A stretch of 64,000 nucleotides of DNA, taken from contig JAECUM010009835.1 of assembly GCA_016617855.1 (NCBI GenBank), positions 1 through 64,000 on the forward strand, written 5' to 3'. Of the stretch, positions 1 to 12,004 are shown piece by piece. How positions within the stretch are numbered: the first letter of the stretch is position 1; every line of letters starts with the position of its first letter. The translations under genes and the position numbers were made by a program. Origin of the DNA: Megalonaias nervosa. Lineage: Eukaryota > Mollusca > Bivalvia > Unionida > Unionidae. The notes under the pieces are model-generated. The model ran no database searches, had not been told where the DNA came from, and was given only the letters and a program-made list of their open reading frames with translations.

Positions 1-986
1 TTCTACAGGAATTAAACCTTTAAATTTTTTATGTTTCAACTAGTTTATTTCAACTTGTTGCGGATGCTTGCAAATATTTTTATTCACCTAGAAATTGACG
101 AGCCATAATGACATCTGTTGTTTTATGTAAATTTATGTGGGCACAAATTATATCCCAGATATTTCATTGTCATAGTAGTAATTATAGGCTATTAAGCAAA
201 TTTAGAGAATTGTTTAAAAGAAAATGTGTCAGCTGCAAAATATAAATAATTTCATTTGTGCATTGCTGTACAAGAGGGAAAATATTGGAACGTATACACT
301 AATACAACATAAAATACAGAACTGAAAGAGTGTAAGATCACACCAAAGGTAGATCATGCCATACGAGTTTGATAATATAAAGAATGCAATCATATGGTGA
401 ATAACAGTCATTTCAAGTGCACTGGATCCAGCAAGGGATCATGTGTGTCAGGGATTGATTAAGATAAATGCAATAAACTGACAATGAACAGTGCAAAACT
501 AGTATCTAACTAGTCTGAGAGCTTTCGACTCTTAATGAGTCTTTTTCAAAGGCAAATACAAAACATAGACAAGACAAACAAATAAAACACAAAAACCATT
601 GTGTTTGCAAAACTTTGCATGGTTGTTTCTACAGGAATTAAACCTTTAAATTTATTATGTTTCAACTAGTTTATTTCAACTTGTTGCGGATGCGTGCAAA
701 TATTTTTATTCACCTAGAAATCAACGAACCATAACGACATCTGTTGTTTTATGTAAATTTATGTGGGTGCAAATTATACCCTAGATATTTCATTGTCATA
801 GTCGTAATTATAGGCTACTACCTTATCCGGGATATAATTTGCGCCTACATAAATTTACATCGATTTCTAGGTCAATAAAAATATTGTCAGTTTATTGCAT
901 TTATCTTAATCAATCCCTGACACACGTGATCCCTTGCTGGATCCAGTGCACTTGAAAGGACTGTTATTCGCCATATGATTTGTATT

Positions 987-990
<4 letters not shown>
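1..990. repeat. Rearranged interspersed repeat (direct plus inverted copies)
   Basis: Bases 1-193 recur as 627-818 with few differences, in direct orientation. Bases 389-483 recur inverted at about 884-982 (shared word ctggatccagtgcac and its complement). 821-880 is an inverted echo of the direct-repeat interior. The left copy is cut by the window edge. The arrangement looks like a mobile or foldback element that inserted into or recombined with its own copy. The short ORF on the minus strand at 229-411 is not convincing. Confidence 0.7.
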
Positions 991-1031
<41 letters not shown>

Positions 1032-1052
1032 TATAGATATATAGATATATTG
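991..1052. repeat. (TA)n / (GATATA)n microsatellite
   Basis: A run of about 35 bp of alternating TA followed by a few ATAGAT units. Confidence 0.95.
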
Positions 1053-1214
1053 TTATTTTAGGGACAATAGGTAATTTTCCATGGCTTTTAGTTAGAGTTG
1101 ATTTGTATACTTGAAGCTTTCAAGCTATTTTAAGCTAATAACAAGTTGTACAATGACATACATTAGATATGACATGTAAGTGGAGAGCAAATATGAATAA
1201 TTTAAATAAATCAG

Positions 1215-1460
1215 CACTAACAATATTAACAACACCATTTCTCCAATTAGCACATAATAATAATAATAATAATAACAACACCATTTTTCCAATTAACACA
1301 TAATAATATTAACAACACCATTCTCCAATTTGCACATAATATCAGCAAACCATTTCTCAAATCAGCACATAATAATATTAACAACATGATTTCTCAAATC
1401 AGTACATAATAATATTAACAACACCATTTCTAAAATAAGCACACATATACATAATGATAT
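1215..1460. repeat. Tandem repeat, ~38-45 bp, about 6 copies
   Basis: Degenerate units built on AACACCATTTCTCCAAT, GCACATAATAATATTA and similar words. One unit has an expanded AAT run at 1256-1274. Confidence 0.8.
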
Positions 1461-1592
1461 TAAAATACAATTTTCAAAACTGCACAAGCTAATTTCAGGA
1501 ACTGATGTATCCTGCTTCATTAATATCAATACACCTTTAAAATTTAGGTGAGTTTCCTAAAATTGACTTATTTTTTCAGTTAATTCTTATAT

Positions 1593-2195
1593 ATGGTATT
1601 TCTTATAATACACTGCACCATGTATACTTGGAAAGCTCAGATTATCCCAAGAGTACAAAGGACTGAGCACACTGCTGCCCAACTCTGTAACCTCCACAGG
1701 CTGTCTGTTCGATCCAGAATGAAACGCAAAATCTATTCACTATGCTACATTTCATTGACTTACTCCAGTCCAACATACCTATCTGACCTCAACCATGTGT
1801 ACACCCCATCTAGAAACTTGTACTCCTCTTCTGACACATATTCTCATTGTTCCCACTGTTAAAACAAAGTCATACGGATAATGTTCTTTTGTGTACCAGG
1901 ACCCAGCGATGTGGAATGAATTGACCATTGGTCTTAGACACAAGGACACTCTGATCTCATTCAAGAGTGTTCTTAAAACTCGCCTATTTTGACTAAAAGA
2001 ACAGACTTAAATTAGACTTAATGATGTTTACTTCCTTAATTATTGTCAGCATGTTTTTGTTTTATAATTTCATGATATTTGTTTTTGTAATCTTGTTGTT
2101 GTATATGATTTTATGTGTTGTCAAATATTGTAAAGCACTTCTCAAGATTTGGTGCTGTACTAAGTCCACAATATTATTATTATTAGTATTATTAG
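1593..2195 (+). mobile_element. Decayed LINE 3' end (reverse-transcriptase ORF C-terminus and tail)
   Basis: Frames broken by shifts and stops read LHRLSVRSRMKRKIYSLCYI, SSPTYLSDLNHVYTPSRNL, then in another frame PAMWNELTIGLRHKDTLIS and FKSVLKTRLF. This is the usual end of the pol ORF of non-LTR elements (LHWLPVRQRI.., PPYL..L, LWNSLP..LR, FK..LKT.LF). The 3' UTR has the AT-rich TGTAAAGCACTTCT word and ends in a short ATT repeat at 2171-2190, the common tail layout of CR1/L2-type LINEs. Clade assignment is inference; the copy is 5'-truncated. Confidence 0.8.
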
Positions 2196-2391
2196 ACATA
2201 TTATAATAAGGGTGAACTGTATCATTTATTTAATTATAAGGCAGTTTCACTATCAATTGATAGACTCTATGTCAGGCATAATTATTGATCTTTCAAAGAA
2301 TAGGTGGATATCTTAATAAAGGTTGGAAATAACAGCTTGGTTATGTATCAGACAAGTCCAGATTTTACCAGTTTTTAACTGTCATATTAAT

Positions 2392-2712
2392 GAGTGTGTG
2401 TTTTGGATTTTTAACATAGCTTTAACAGTTTTGCAGTCATATTGTTACAATGTCTGCAGAGTGGCAGTTTATAGTGATGTCTAGCACTAGGGCATCATGC
2501 TGCAAATATGTAGCATCATGTCCCATCCATTCATATTATCCTGACACCAGGTAGACGAGTCTTAACACTAACTTTTAATGCTGAGTGCCTAGCGAGGCAG
2601 CTGTTAGGACCATTTTTATAAGACTTTGGTATGATTCTGCCAAGGTTTGAACCCATGACCTACCGCATCTGAGGCAGATGTGCTAACCACTAGGCCACTG
2701 GTGCAGTCTGTT
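2392..2712 (-). mobile_element. tRNA-derived SINE, family B (copy 1)
   Basis: The right end is a reverse-oriented tRNA-like head (box A as TGGCCTAGTGGTTAGC, box B as GGTTCAAACC-type). The left end is a short TG run, the complement of a CA tail. An 8-bp direct repeat ATATTAAT flanks it (2384-2391 and 2713-2720). It matches the plus-strand element at 37735-38173 over the head and the body, including the segment around ctgtctagcactagggcat. Confidence 0.85.
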
Positions 2713-3034
2713 ATATTAATCTTCAGTCAATCCAATATTGTATGTCTTACAAATAAATGTAGAAAGTTTTATGTCATGATATGCATGTGCCTTATTAGTG
2801 TATGCTTTGCACACTATCTCAGTGAAAATACATGTGTATATATGTACCATTTACTGGTTGTTTTAAAAACATAAATTTTTAAGAAATTAAAGTATGAAAA
2901 TGACTGTAACACTGAATCTTTAATCTGTGAAGAATGTAAGCAACATGTGGAGCTTGAAATAGTTGTCACAAGTCTTGTGTGTGTGTTTGTTAGCCCACAA
3001 TATGTCCTGAATATGACAGAATTATTTCTTATTT

Positions 3035-3512
3035 GATGAAGTCTCTGTGCACTAACAATGTCTCCATATACAGTATGTACTATTCATTCTAATGTATAAG
3101 TCACTGTATACTAACAAAGTCTCCACATATGTACTATACATACTGATGTATGAGTCACTGTATACTCACAGTCTCCATATATGTACTATACATATTGATG
3201 TATGAGTCACTGTATACTCAGTCTCCATTTATGTACTATACATACTGATGTATGAGTCACTATAGTCACAAGTCTCCATATATGTACTATACATATTGAT
3301 GTATGAGTCACTGTATACTCAGTCTCCATTTATGTACTATACATACTGATGTATGAGTCACTGTATACTCACAAGTCTCAATATATCTACTATATATATG
3401 ATGTATGAGTCACTGTATACTCACCATGTCTCCATAGATGTACCATACATACTGATATATGAGTCACTGTATACTCACAAAGTCTCCATGTATGTACCAT
3501 ACATACTGATGG
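3035..3512. repeat. Tandem repeat, ~50-58 bp, about 8 copies
   Basis: Units carry TGTACTATACATACTGATG and TATGAGTCACTGTATACTCA. Spacing varies because of short deletions. The plus-strand ORF running through it is a by-product of the repeat. The array abuts a palindromic element at 3513. Confidence 0.9.
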
Positions 3513-3745
3513 ATGAGTCAGATCCAACTGCAGACTACATAGATGTAGATCTGCTATCACATAATGCGCTGGAATATCTGGGTCCCAGGACTAAATAAGG
3601 AACCTCACATGCAATTACCACCCTTCTGTATGCTTTTATATATGTCATAAGAACAAACTCTCTGATTTGCCTGCGGATTATACCAGTTCAGATAAGGGTC
3701 TCCTTGGTCTGCAGTTGGAGCTGATATAATACACAAGTATATAGA
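3513..3745. repeat. Palindromic MITE-like element, copy 1
   Basis: Left AGATCCAACTGCAGAC and right GTCTGCAGTTGG form inverted ends. The middle has TGTAGATCTGCTATCACATA. It belongs to the family described at 38191-38370. Confidence 0.6.
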
Positions 3746-4236
3746 GTTGTCCTAATTCTGTAATAAAACTGCTTTGAATATACAGCTGTTATTGTAACGA
3801 ATATTACAGTAGGACTTCCTAAAACTGTTGACTGTATAATGCATGTGTTGGTACCATTTTGCACACATGCCACACATTACACACTTTGGACAGGAATGTG
3901 GTACAAGTCATAAATTTGTATTGTGTGTACTGAAAATGATAATGAATGGGATGAAAATGACTTGGCATGCAGCACTCTACAGATAAGGAGACCTGGCACA
4001 GCAGTTCTTGCCGATGTTTGGTCTAATCCCAACTTTCCATGCAGATTTGACATTTATTTTGGTGCTAATAAGGTCATTCTGATACTAATCAAACATCTTC
4101 ATACAGGCTGACTTCATAGAAAGGTCCATATATTTGGTCCCAAAAGCATCCAGCTTAAATAAGTTTCACTGTATGAATACAGTGTTATTAGTGTAATATT
4201 TAAATCAAAATATTCCTTATGCTATTCTGAAGAACA

Positions 4237-4415
4237 AATGGATCAAGTCTGACACACATGTAACAGAAACTGAGATAGCAGTCCACCAGCATGTGACACA
4301 TCACAGAAAGTGAGACAGCAGTCCACCACACTGCAACACATGTCAGAGTAAGCAAGACATCAGTCCACCAGCCTGTGACACATCACAGAAAGTGAGACAA
4401 CAGTTCATCATTTCA
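4237..4415. repeat. Tandem repeat, ~40-44 bp, 4 copies
   Basis: Units share CACAGAAAGTGAGACAGCAG and TCCACCAGC. The third unit has diverged most. Confidence 0.85.
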
Positions 4416-4737
4416 TTGATACATACCACAAATTAAAAACAAATAAAATCAAAAGATAAAAGCAAAGCTCAACAGTGTGAATCATTTTTAGTTGTTGAGG
4501 TAAATTATTGGATTATCTTGATACACTGTATGTGTATTTGTTCTCATGGTATTTAAATTTAAGACAGGAGATAATCCAAGTAGTTAGTGCTCACAAGGTT
4601 AAAGGCCAATGTCACAGGTTGGTTGGTAGCATGTAATGAAGGCTACATTGACATCACGGCAGGGAAAATAATACATTTACATACTTTGAATTCATTTGGT
4701 GTTGTGGGTACTAATTCTGCTGGTTTTGTGAAGAATT

Positions 4738-4992
4738 ACATGGATTGAGAAAGGGTCCTGTTGTTTCCATGGGTTGAGAAGGGGTCCGATTGTTTCATTG
4801 GATTGCAAATGGGCCTTGTTGTTTCATTGGATTGTGAAAGGGCCCTATTATTCCATGGATTGAGAAGGACCTATTGTTTTCATGGGCCAAGGGGGAGTCC
4901 ATGGATTTAGAAGCAGTTCTATCGTTTCCATGGATTTAGGATTCCTATTGTTTCCATGGATTTTGAAGGAGTCCAGTGGTTTCCATAAAAAG
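4738..4992. repeat. Tandem repeat, ~33 bp, about 8 copies
   Basis: Units centre on TTTCCATGGATTGAGAAGG and CCTATTGT. The ORFs on both strands here come from the repeat. Confidence 0.85.
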
Positions 4993-5099
4993 AACATTGG
5001 GCATTGGGTGTTGAAATTTGTGGTGTGTAGTAACCATAAAACCATGACAATTTGGTACCCATGAAAAATATTGAATTGACAGTATTTGATTGACATATT

Positions 5100-6380
5100 G
5101 AACTATTGTGATATTTTATAAAATTTGGAACTCAGAAGGGAAAAATCCATGAGATAATACATGTAAATCACTGTCACTTACAATCTTTTAGAGATAATGT
5201 CAAATTTGAATTTCATAAGTTTTATTTTCATATTAACAGTTTTTGTTAGAAACAAGCGAACATTAATGACACAGTTGAATTAAAATTTGATCCGATTTTT
5301 ATAATCCTTCACTCAGGAAATCATAAGTTTAGACTCTAATTTAAGAGACATTTTGAATGATTGTGGAGACATCATAAACATGATCCAGTCAACAAGAACA
5401 GGTTTTCAGACTGAGGTTTGTCCGTTGAGATATTTCTGTCATGTGTAGTTATATGGCTTATTCATTCAGTATGTCACATTTCTTTGCTAATGCTTTTAGA
5501 ATTAAATCTTATGCTGAAATAATGTGTTGGCTTTTTGGTTCAGTTGGCTGTAAGTCCAAGTAAGCTTAGTGGTACAGCCCTGTATCCATCATGCATCCAT
5601 GCATCATGTGTCAATCTATAGTTGTAATCTTAAATTTTTTTATGATAAACCTAACTTCACCAATTTTGACCAAACTATGAACAGAACTTCCTGTCATGAA
5701 GGCTTTCAAATTTGAATGAATGATGCAAAGCTGCAGTCAAATATGGCCACTGTTACTAAAATTAGTAACAGTAAGATATTAAGGTTTAGGCATACAAAGG
5801 TTTCTACACTGAAATGATTTGCTTGAGTGACAACAAGATTCAGAGTTGTTGTGTAAAATTGTTAGGTTTAGGAGTTATTTCTGTTGAATGGTGTGAATTG
5901 TAACAGAAATAGCAGTGAATTCAGACCTTTGAAAAATCATGTGAATATCAGGCTAGCATTTTAGGACCTCATCTCTGACATGGCTACTAACATGGGCTCT
6001 GGTTGTAAGCTATTATCATAAGCTATCTTGTTTTCACATCAGCATCCTTATTACATTTCTAACCAGAGTCCTGCAGTCTTTGACTAAAGACAACAAACTA
6101 TCATTACGCATGACTGAATGTATTCAATTTGGCTTAATGTGAAAAGTAAAAAAAACAAAATCAGAATTTAAAATAACCAGCAATGGCCACATACTCAGTT
6201 CTCATTTGTGTATTAAATATTTAGGTCTATATATAAATAACTTAGTCTCACATGAATAAATAGTAGTATACATACTAAAGAGAAGGAAGTGCTAGGTTAA
6301 AGTTTCTCTTTAGACAAGGTCAGTGTTTATGACTGCAAAATAGAAAAGCATAATGTTCTCCTTTAATATAATGTGATTTT
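5100..6380. other. Anonymous intergenic stretch
   Basis: AT-rich, no coding signal. At about 5640-5765 there is one degenerate copy of the repeat carrying AATATGGCCACTGTTACT that is denser at 7.3-8.4 kb. Confidence 0.6.
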
Positions 6381-6384
6381 AGAT

Positions 6385-6885
6385 TATTGTTGTTTTTCAT
6401 GATTTTACTATTTCTGTTCTTCATGACTTGACGATTTTTTTCCCATGATTAGACTATTCTTGTTCTTCATGATTTGATGATTTTTGTTCTCATGATTTGA
6501 GTATTCCTGTTCTTCATGATTGGAATATTCCTGTTCTTCATGATTGGACTATTCCTGTTCTTCATGATTGGACTATTCCTGTTCTTCATGATTGGGCTAT
6601 TCCTGTTCTTCATGATTGGACTATTCCTATTCTTCATGATTGGACTATTCCTGTTCTTCAGGATTGGACTATTCCTGTTCTTCATGATTGGGCTATTCCT
6701 GTTCTTCATGATTGGACTATTCCTGTTCTTCATGATTGGGCTATTCCTGTTCTTCATGATTGGACTATTCCTGTTCTTCATGATTGGACTATTCCTGTTC
6801 TTCATGATTGGACTATTCCTGTTCCTAATGATTGGACTATTCCTGTTCCTCATGATTGGACTATTCCTGTTCTTCATGGTATACC
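6385..6885. repeat. Tandem repeat, 24 bp, about 20 copies
   Basis: The unit is ATTCCTGTTCTTCATGATTG plus GACT. Because 24 is a multiple of three and the unit has no stop in several frames, long ORFs appear on both strands with 8-residue periods (IGLFLFFM, IPVLHDWT, MKNRNSPI). The left third (6385-6500) is more diverged than the right, as expected at an array edge. Confidence 0.95.
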
Positions 6886-7269
6886 AGAAATAACATGGGC
6901 AAAACAGATTTTAAGTAACCTTGAACCCAGATCAATCAACAGACATTATGAGGCTTAATGTAAGGGAATGCTAAAAGTGGAGGATAGAGTAAAATATTTG
7001 AGATTAAATCAGGGTCATACAACTTTGATAAGAATTGTCCATCTTACTTGAGCCAAAGATTTATTAAAATTAGTGATCATCATCATGTTGTCACTATGGG
7101 TAGTAAATTTAATTTTGTTACACCGTTTGTTATTAGTGTACCTCTGATTTTGTTTTATAACACCATCAATGAATTTATTAAAAAAAAACAAAGTATCTTG
7201 GCAGAAAGATCTTTCCAGTTTGTACAAATCTGCCTTAAAATAATGATACTAAGGAAAGAAAAATGTTAC

Positions 7270-8460
7270 TTTTTCCCGAAACCGCTGAATAGAATTTGAC
7301 ACAACTTGACAGAAAACATCTTGGCATGAAAGACATCTCAAGTTTTTACAAATGACGTGAGTCTACAGTCAACTATGGCAAGCATTTCTATAATTGAAAA
7401 ATGCCTTTAAATGCCGTCTTCAAAACTGTTGAATATGACAACACTAGAAAGAAGTATCTAGGCATAAGGACCTTTCAGTTATAGAATCTGACAACATTAG
7501 AAAGAAGTATCCAGGCATAAGGACCTTTCAGTTTTGTACAAATGATAAAGCTCTCTCATCCAATATGGCCACCATTACTAAAAACAGAAAACATTTAAAC
7601 ATCTTCACAAAACTGCTCAACAAAATTTAATCACATTTCATAGAGGGAATCCTGGCAAGGAAGTCTCTCATTTTTTTTTTTTTTTAACTGATCTTGATCT
7701 GCCATCTAAAATGGTTGCTATTACTTGAGAAACAAAGATGAGAAAAAATACTTTTTCATCAGAAGTGCTGAACAAAATTTGATATTTGACTGAAAGCATC
7801 TTGGAGGTCATTCAAATTAATACATATAATGCTGTTGTTGTTGTTGTTGTTGTTGTAGGGTTTAACGCCATTTTTCAGCAGAAGATAGGCTATACATGGC
7901 AGCCAGTATAATTGGTGGAGGAAGAACCCTGGAAAACCCCGGGAAGAACCACCGACCCACGAGAAGCTACTGGCAGGCTTTCTCACGTGCCCACATTAGC
8001 CGAGCCTGAGACTTGAACTCACGCAGACAGAGGTGAGATGGCAGTGATCCGTAATGGTGAGCGCTTTAGACCACTTGGCCACTCGGGGCCCCCACATATA
8101 ATGCTAATTCACCATTAATTATGGCCACTGGCTAAAAACAGAACACTTTTAAGTAATTTCTCCAAACTGCAGAATAGAACCTGACAAAACTCAATAAAAG
8201 TGTGCTGGTGAAGATGTTTCTGATTCATACAAATGATGCCAATCCACCAAATATGGCCACCATTACCATAAACAGAAAACCTATAAACAAATGCTTCTCA
8301 AAAATCACTCAACAGAATGTGACCAAACTTGACAGAAAGCAGCATGGCACAGATGGTTTTCAATTTTATACACCTAATGCTGATCCACCAGCAAATATGT
8401 TCACACTTTTCTAACAAAAAGGAAAATAAAACTTTGACTTTTTTTATTCAAAAGCAATGA
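7270..8460. repeat. Diverged ~150-bp repeat cluster with a nested SINE
   Basis: Recurring words, in order: GAACAGAATTTGA, CTTGACAGAAAGCA, GGCATAAGGACCTTTCAG, TACAAATGA, AATATGGCCACCATTAC, AACAGAAAAC. About 7 degraded units; two adjacent partial copies (7430-7540) are nearly identical. A SINE interrupts it at 7834-8093. The complement of the same words appears at 23640-24200. No coding sense was found. Confidence 0.65.
7834..8093 (-). mobile_element. tRNA-derived SINE, family A (RUDI/V-SINE-like), copy 1
   Basis: Reads on the minus strand: head GGGCCCCGAGTGGCCAAGTG (box A region), box B GAGTTCAAGTC-like, a conserved body with AGAAGCTTGCCAGTAGCTTC-type words, and a 3' end ATGGCGTTAAACCC with a CAA tail. 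A 12-bp duplication ACATATAATGCT flanks it exactly (7822-7833 and 8094-8105). The family name is from memory of molluscan SINEs and is unverified; the element type and ends are clear. Confidence 0.92.
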
Positions 8461-8745
8461 ACAGAATTTGATCAGAAAGGGCCAGGACAGGATTGAGAGA
8501 GGGAGACATTGCCATGGCAACATTTGATGACCTGATCTCCTGCCAGTTACTGAATAAGAGGGAGGATTGGTGCATGTTCCTTCCTCTTTATTTACAAATA
8601 CAGAAAAAAGACATTAAACATGAATCTATATTGTAATGGTGCAAATTTTGTAGAGATAATTTTGCAGTACATTCTGTCATGGTTAGTGTGACATGTAAAT
8701 AGTATGTTTGACATATGGACTAGACTCACAATAAATTGGTGACTG

Positions 8746-9310
8746 TGAGGGATGGCATCTGCTCTGTTTGGAGCAAGAATTGAATTTAATTAGAGTCCAT
8801 TTGATAACGGTCCAACATATATGTCAGTGTAAGTTCATATGCCAGGAGATGGCAGAGTTGAAACAAACCAGAGAAAATTTTTGAAAATCTTGACACATTT
8901 GAAACGGGTGTCATAAAATATTTTCCATCTTTGGTTGTCCATTGTGTCCAATGATGATGCTAGTTATGCAGCCAATGGTGACTAAGCCTGTGGCTCCCGA
9001 GTCCAAAGCTGGATGCACACAGGGATATGAGGGATGGCATCTGCTCTGTTTGGAGCATTAATTGTATTTTAATTCGAGTCCATTTGATAACAGTCCGAAA
9101 GACATGTCGGTGTAAGGCCATATACCAGAATATGGCGGAGTTGAGACAAGTCAGAGAAAATTTTCAGAAAATCTTGGCACATTTGAAACGGGCATCATAA
9201 AATGATATTTTTTATCTTTGGTTGTCCATCGTGTCCAATGATGATGCTAGTTATGCAGCCAGTGGTGACTATGCATGTGGCTCCTGGAGTCCAAAGCTGG
9301 ATGTACACAG
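8746..9310. repeat. 282-bp sequence in two tandem copies
   Basis: 8746-9027 and 9028-9310 align end to end with roughly 90% identity. Each starts TGAGGGATGGCATCTGCTC and ends with CCAAAGCTGGATG then CACACAG-like sequence. No ORF spans it. Confidence 0.9.
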
Positions 9311-10990
9311 ATGTTACAGAATGAGCATGGGTATTATTATTATTACTATTATTATTTTCCATAATAGTTATTAATAAGGGTGGACTAGAGATGACTATTC
9401 TGACTTCAATGGGAGTGTTAACATTTTTTGGTGGTTAGTGAAAATAATCCTGATTGACTAAGCTAAACGAGGGAGTGTATTTTCCTGACAAAAATCAAAG
9501 TTTTAAAAAATTCTCTTAATAGTCAGTCTGAGTTTTTCTGCCCAAGGGGAAGCTGTCTCTGAGATCAGTAAAATGTACTTTTCTTATTAAATAATTCATC
9601 CAAGGGACATAGGTTCCAGAAATTTGAGAGATCCAGATTCAGAGAAGAGACGGGGTGAATTCTCTGATGATAAAGCAAGTGAGGGCTCAGGAAGGCACAA
9701 ATTATTGTCCCTATTGCATACAATATGTTTGTTGATGTATGTCTCTAATTATTTGTTGAATTTCATTTGTTTTAAATTCATATTTCAATTTGTCCTCGAG
9801 TTCAGAAAATGTCGGGAATATTATATAATTCATGTATCGTAAGAATGCCATACAATATTTTGTTGGTATGAACAAGTTTGGATTTAGTGATATGTGTACA
9901 ATAGAAATCATGTATGGTAGGAATTTCATGCACTTCTTCTGTGAGAAGTAAATTATCTGTCTTAAATGATTTGTATCATATAAGCTGAGAATTGATTTTC
10001 CTATGTCTGAAAATATATATCAATGAATTTCTAATGAGCAAAGTAATGTAGTAAGGACAAGGAGTTAATTCCATTAATTCATTTGTGTAATTAAGTTGTG
10101 AATTTCTTTCAACCAAGAATTGAAGGTGTTAGCATTAGGAATGTGTGTTACTGACATTTAAGCTAGTAATTTTTAGCCACAGCAGGGCATAATAGTTATC
10201 GAAAAAAAGAGAGTGAATCAATCCCATGTCATGTTCAGTTTGATGCAGAAGCTTGCCTAAAATCATTTGGCCTAATTGTTGTAGTAAAGATAATCATTTA
10301 TTATGTTTTTTTATAGTCTTCCATGAGAGTACTGAAGATTATATTTGTTTTAAAATTCTTCTTAGAATTTCTGTCCGATTTTCCATGGTGATTGGGTACT
10401 GTAACTGAATATTTCTTGTATATGTATTCTATAATGGGCATTGAAAGAAACAATATTCAACAGACACAATGCTGTCACAGTTACTGTAAGGATTGAATAC
10501 AGTATTTCTGTTGAATAGACAAGTTTAGATTGTGATACTTTCATACTGGAGGCAAGTATTATAGTAGATTTGGGCCTTTTTTACCATTTGGGATATCTGA
10601 TCAGCTGTCATTTAATAGACTTTTGAATTGATGCACAAAGTTCACTTATTTTCAGCTTATTTTATAAATTTAACAGGAAATAAACATTCGTAACATCCTC
10701 TGCATATGTAAGCAATGAAAAAGTCGAGTCTTCCTTGTAATTAATTCTTTATTAAATATACTGGTCAATAATACAAATATAGCAATCAGAAACAAATTCT
10801 AAAACAACTTACAAAACTTGAAAAAATTAAATTAACTATAGCTCTAATTTAGAATTTCCTATACAACACAACTCACAATTGGCAATTAAGCAATGTTCAC
10901 TAAATGCCAGTGTAAATGAATTTAAGAAACAAACAAACTCAACTTTTAAAAAATATGATTTTATCTCAGCAGTCAGTGCAAATTACAGGT
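9311..10990. other. Anonymous intergenic stretch with an (ATT)n tract
   Basis: An ATT run lies at 9332-9357, followed by a weak exon-like ORF near 9620-9678 (see findings). The remainder is AT-rich with no recognisable feature. Confidence 0.5.
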
Positions 10991-10995
10991 TGTTG

Positions 10996-10997
<2 letters not shown>

Positions 10998-11082
<85 letters not shown>
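10998..11082. repeat. (TG)n microsatellite
   Basis: About 84 bp of uninterrupted TG. The Cys/Val-repeat ORF over it is an artefact. Confidence 0.98.
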
Positions 11083-11087
<5 letters not shown>

Positions 11088-11239
11088 ATCAAATGACAGG
11101 CCACTTAGCAATAATCTGTTGGTACTTGTATTTTCAGAACTGATATACATACAGTTCAACATAAAAAAAGAATACCCAATTTTACATGTGTGTAAAATGC
11201 ATCCAATACCAATGCTTTAAACCCAGAGCTGTCATCACA

Positions 11240-11395
11240 TAATGCATGGAAGATTAGGTCTAAGTTGTTTCCATAAAGTCTCAGGCAATAAGGAATGGGA
11301 GCTAGATGCCTTTTCCAAGGACACACTGAGGGTGCTTAGATAGGTATCAAACCCATGTTGTTGGATTACAAGTCCAACCCTCTACCATAGGAAAG
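11240..11395 (-). mobile_element. tRNA-derived SINE fragment, family C
   Basis: On the minus strand the head reads ATGGTAGAGGGTTGGACTTG, then a box B-like ATGGGTTTGATACC, and the body contains GTGTCCTTGGAAAAGGCATC. That last word resembles the conserved domain of Nin/Deu-type SINEs. No tail or clear target-site duplication was found, so it is probably truncated. Confidence 0.6.
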
Positions 11396-11707
11396 TGATT
11401 CTTATGTCAATAAAAGCAGATCCTGATCTATTGTAGTATATCATATAAGATGCTACATCTGGGACTATGCTAATTGTAGTTTGGTGTACACCATAGGGAT
11501 GTAAAATATGGTATAATTTATGCTCTGCTCATCAACATATTATGAACAACTAATATCTGGGATGTTGAGGAATCAACTTGCTTTGATTCCCCACTACTGT
11601 AACAAATCTTTTCACCCTAGATGCAATACCAGTACAACATATAAATCACTTATAAGTCGAGTTAAACTGCTATCAACAATGATCCTGCTATGCCATAGCA
11701 TAATGCT

Positions 11708-11826
11708 CCTGTAGATCAGGGTCTATGTTGTTTATTCTAGTGAATACTCTTAAACACAGTCCCAGATCTGCCAGCGCACTATGTGATGGCATCTGTGCAG
11801 CTTCCAGTTAGTCTTGTCTTATAAAT
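11708..11826. repeat. Palindromic MITE-like element, partial copy
   Basis: Contains AGATCAGGGTCTATGTTGTT, CCCAGATCTGCCAGCGCACT and CTTATAAATGAGTGTATA, the right-half words of the family at 38191. The left half has diverged or is missing. Confidence 0.5.
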
Positions 11827-11828
11827 GA

Positions 11829-11905
<77 letters not shown>
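11829..11905. repeat. (TA)n microsatellite
   Basis: About 75 bp of alternating TA. Confidence 0.98.
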
Positions 11906-11906
<1 letters not shown>

Positions 11907-12004
11907 CATGGAAAACTTGTTCATTATCACAACACATGGAATAATCACATGTGTAATACTTGCACTCTTAAGAATGTTGACAGTACAGTAATCCCTCATG
12001 AGAG

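Noticed and set aside
6467..6958. Three long overlapping ORFs with 8-residue periods
   Set aside because: They arise from a 24-bp tandem repeat whose unit has no stop codon; no splice sites or non-repeat coding flank.
10879..11220. ORF with a Cys/Val run
   Set aside because: Translation of a TG microsatellite.
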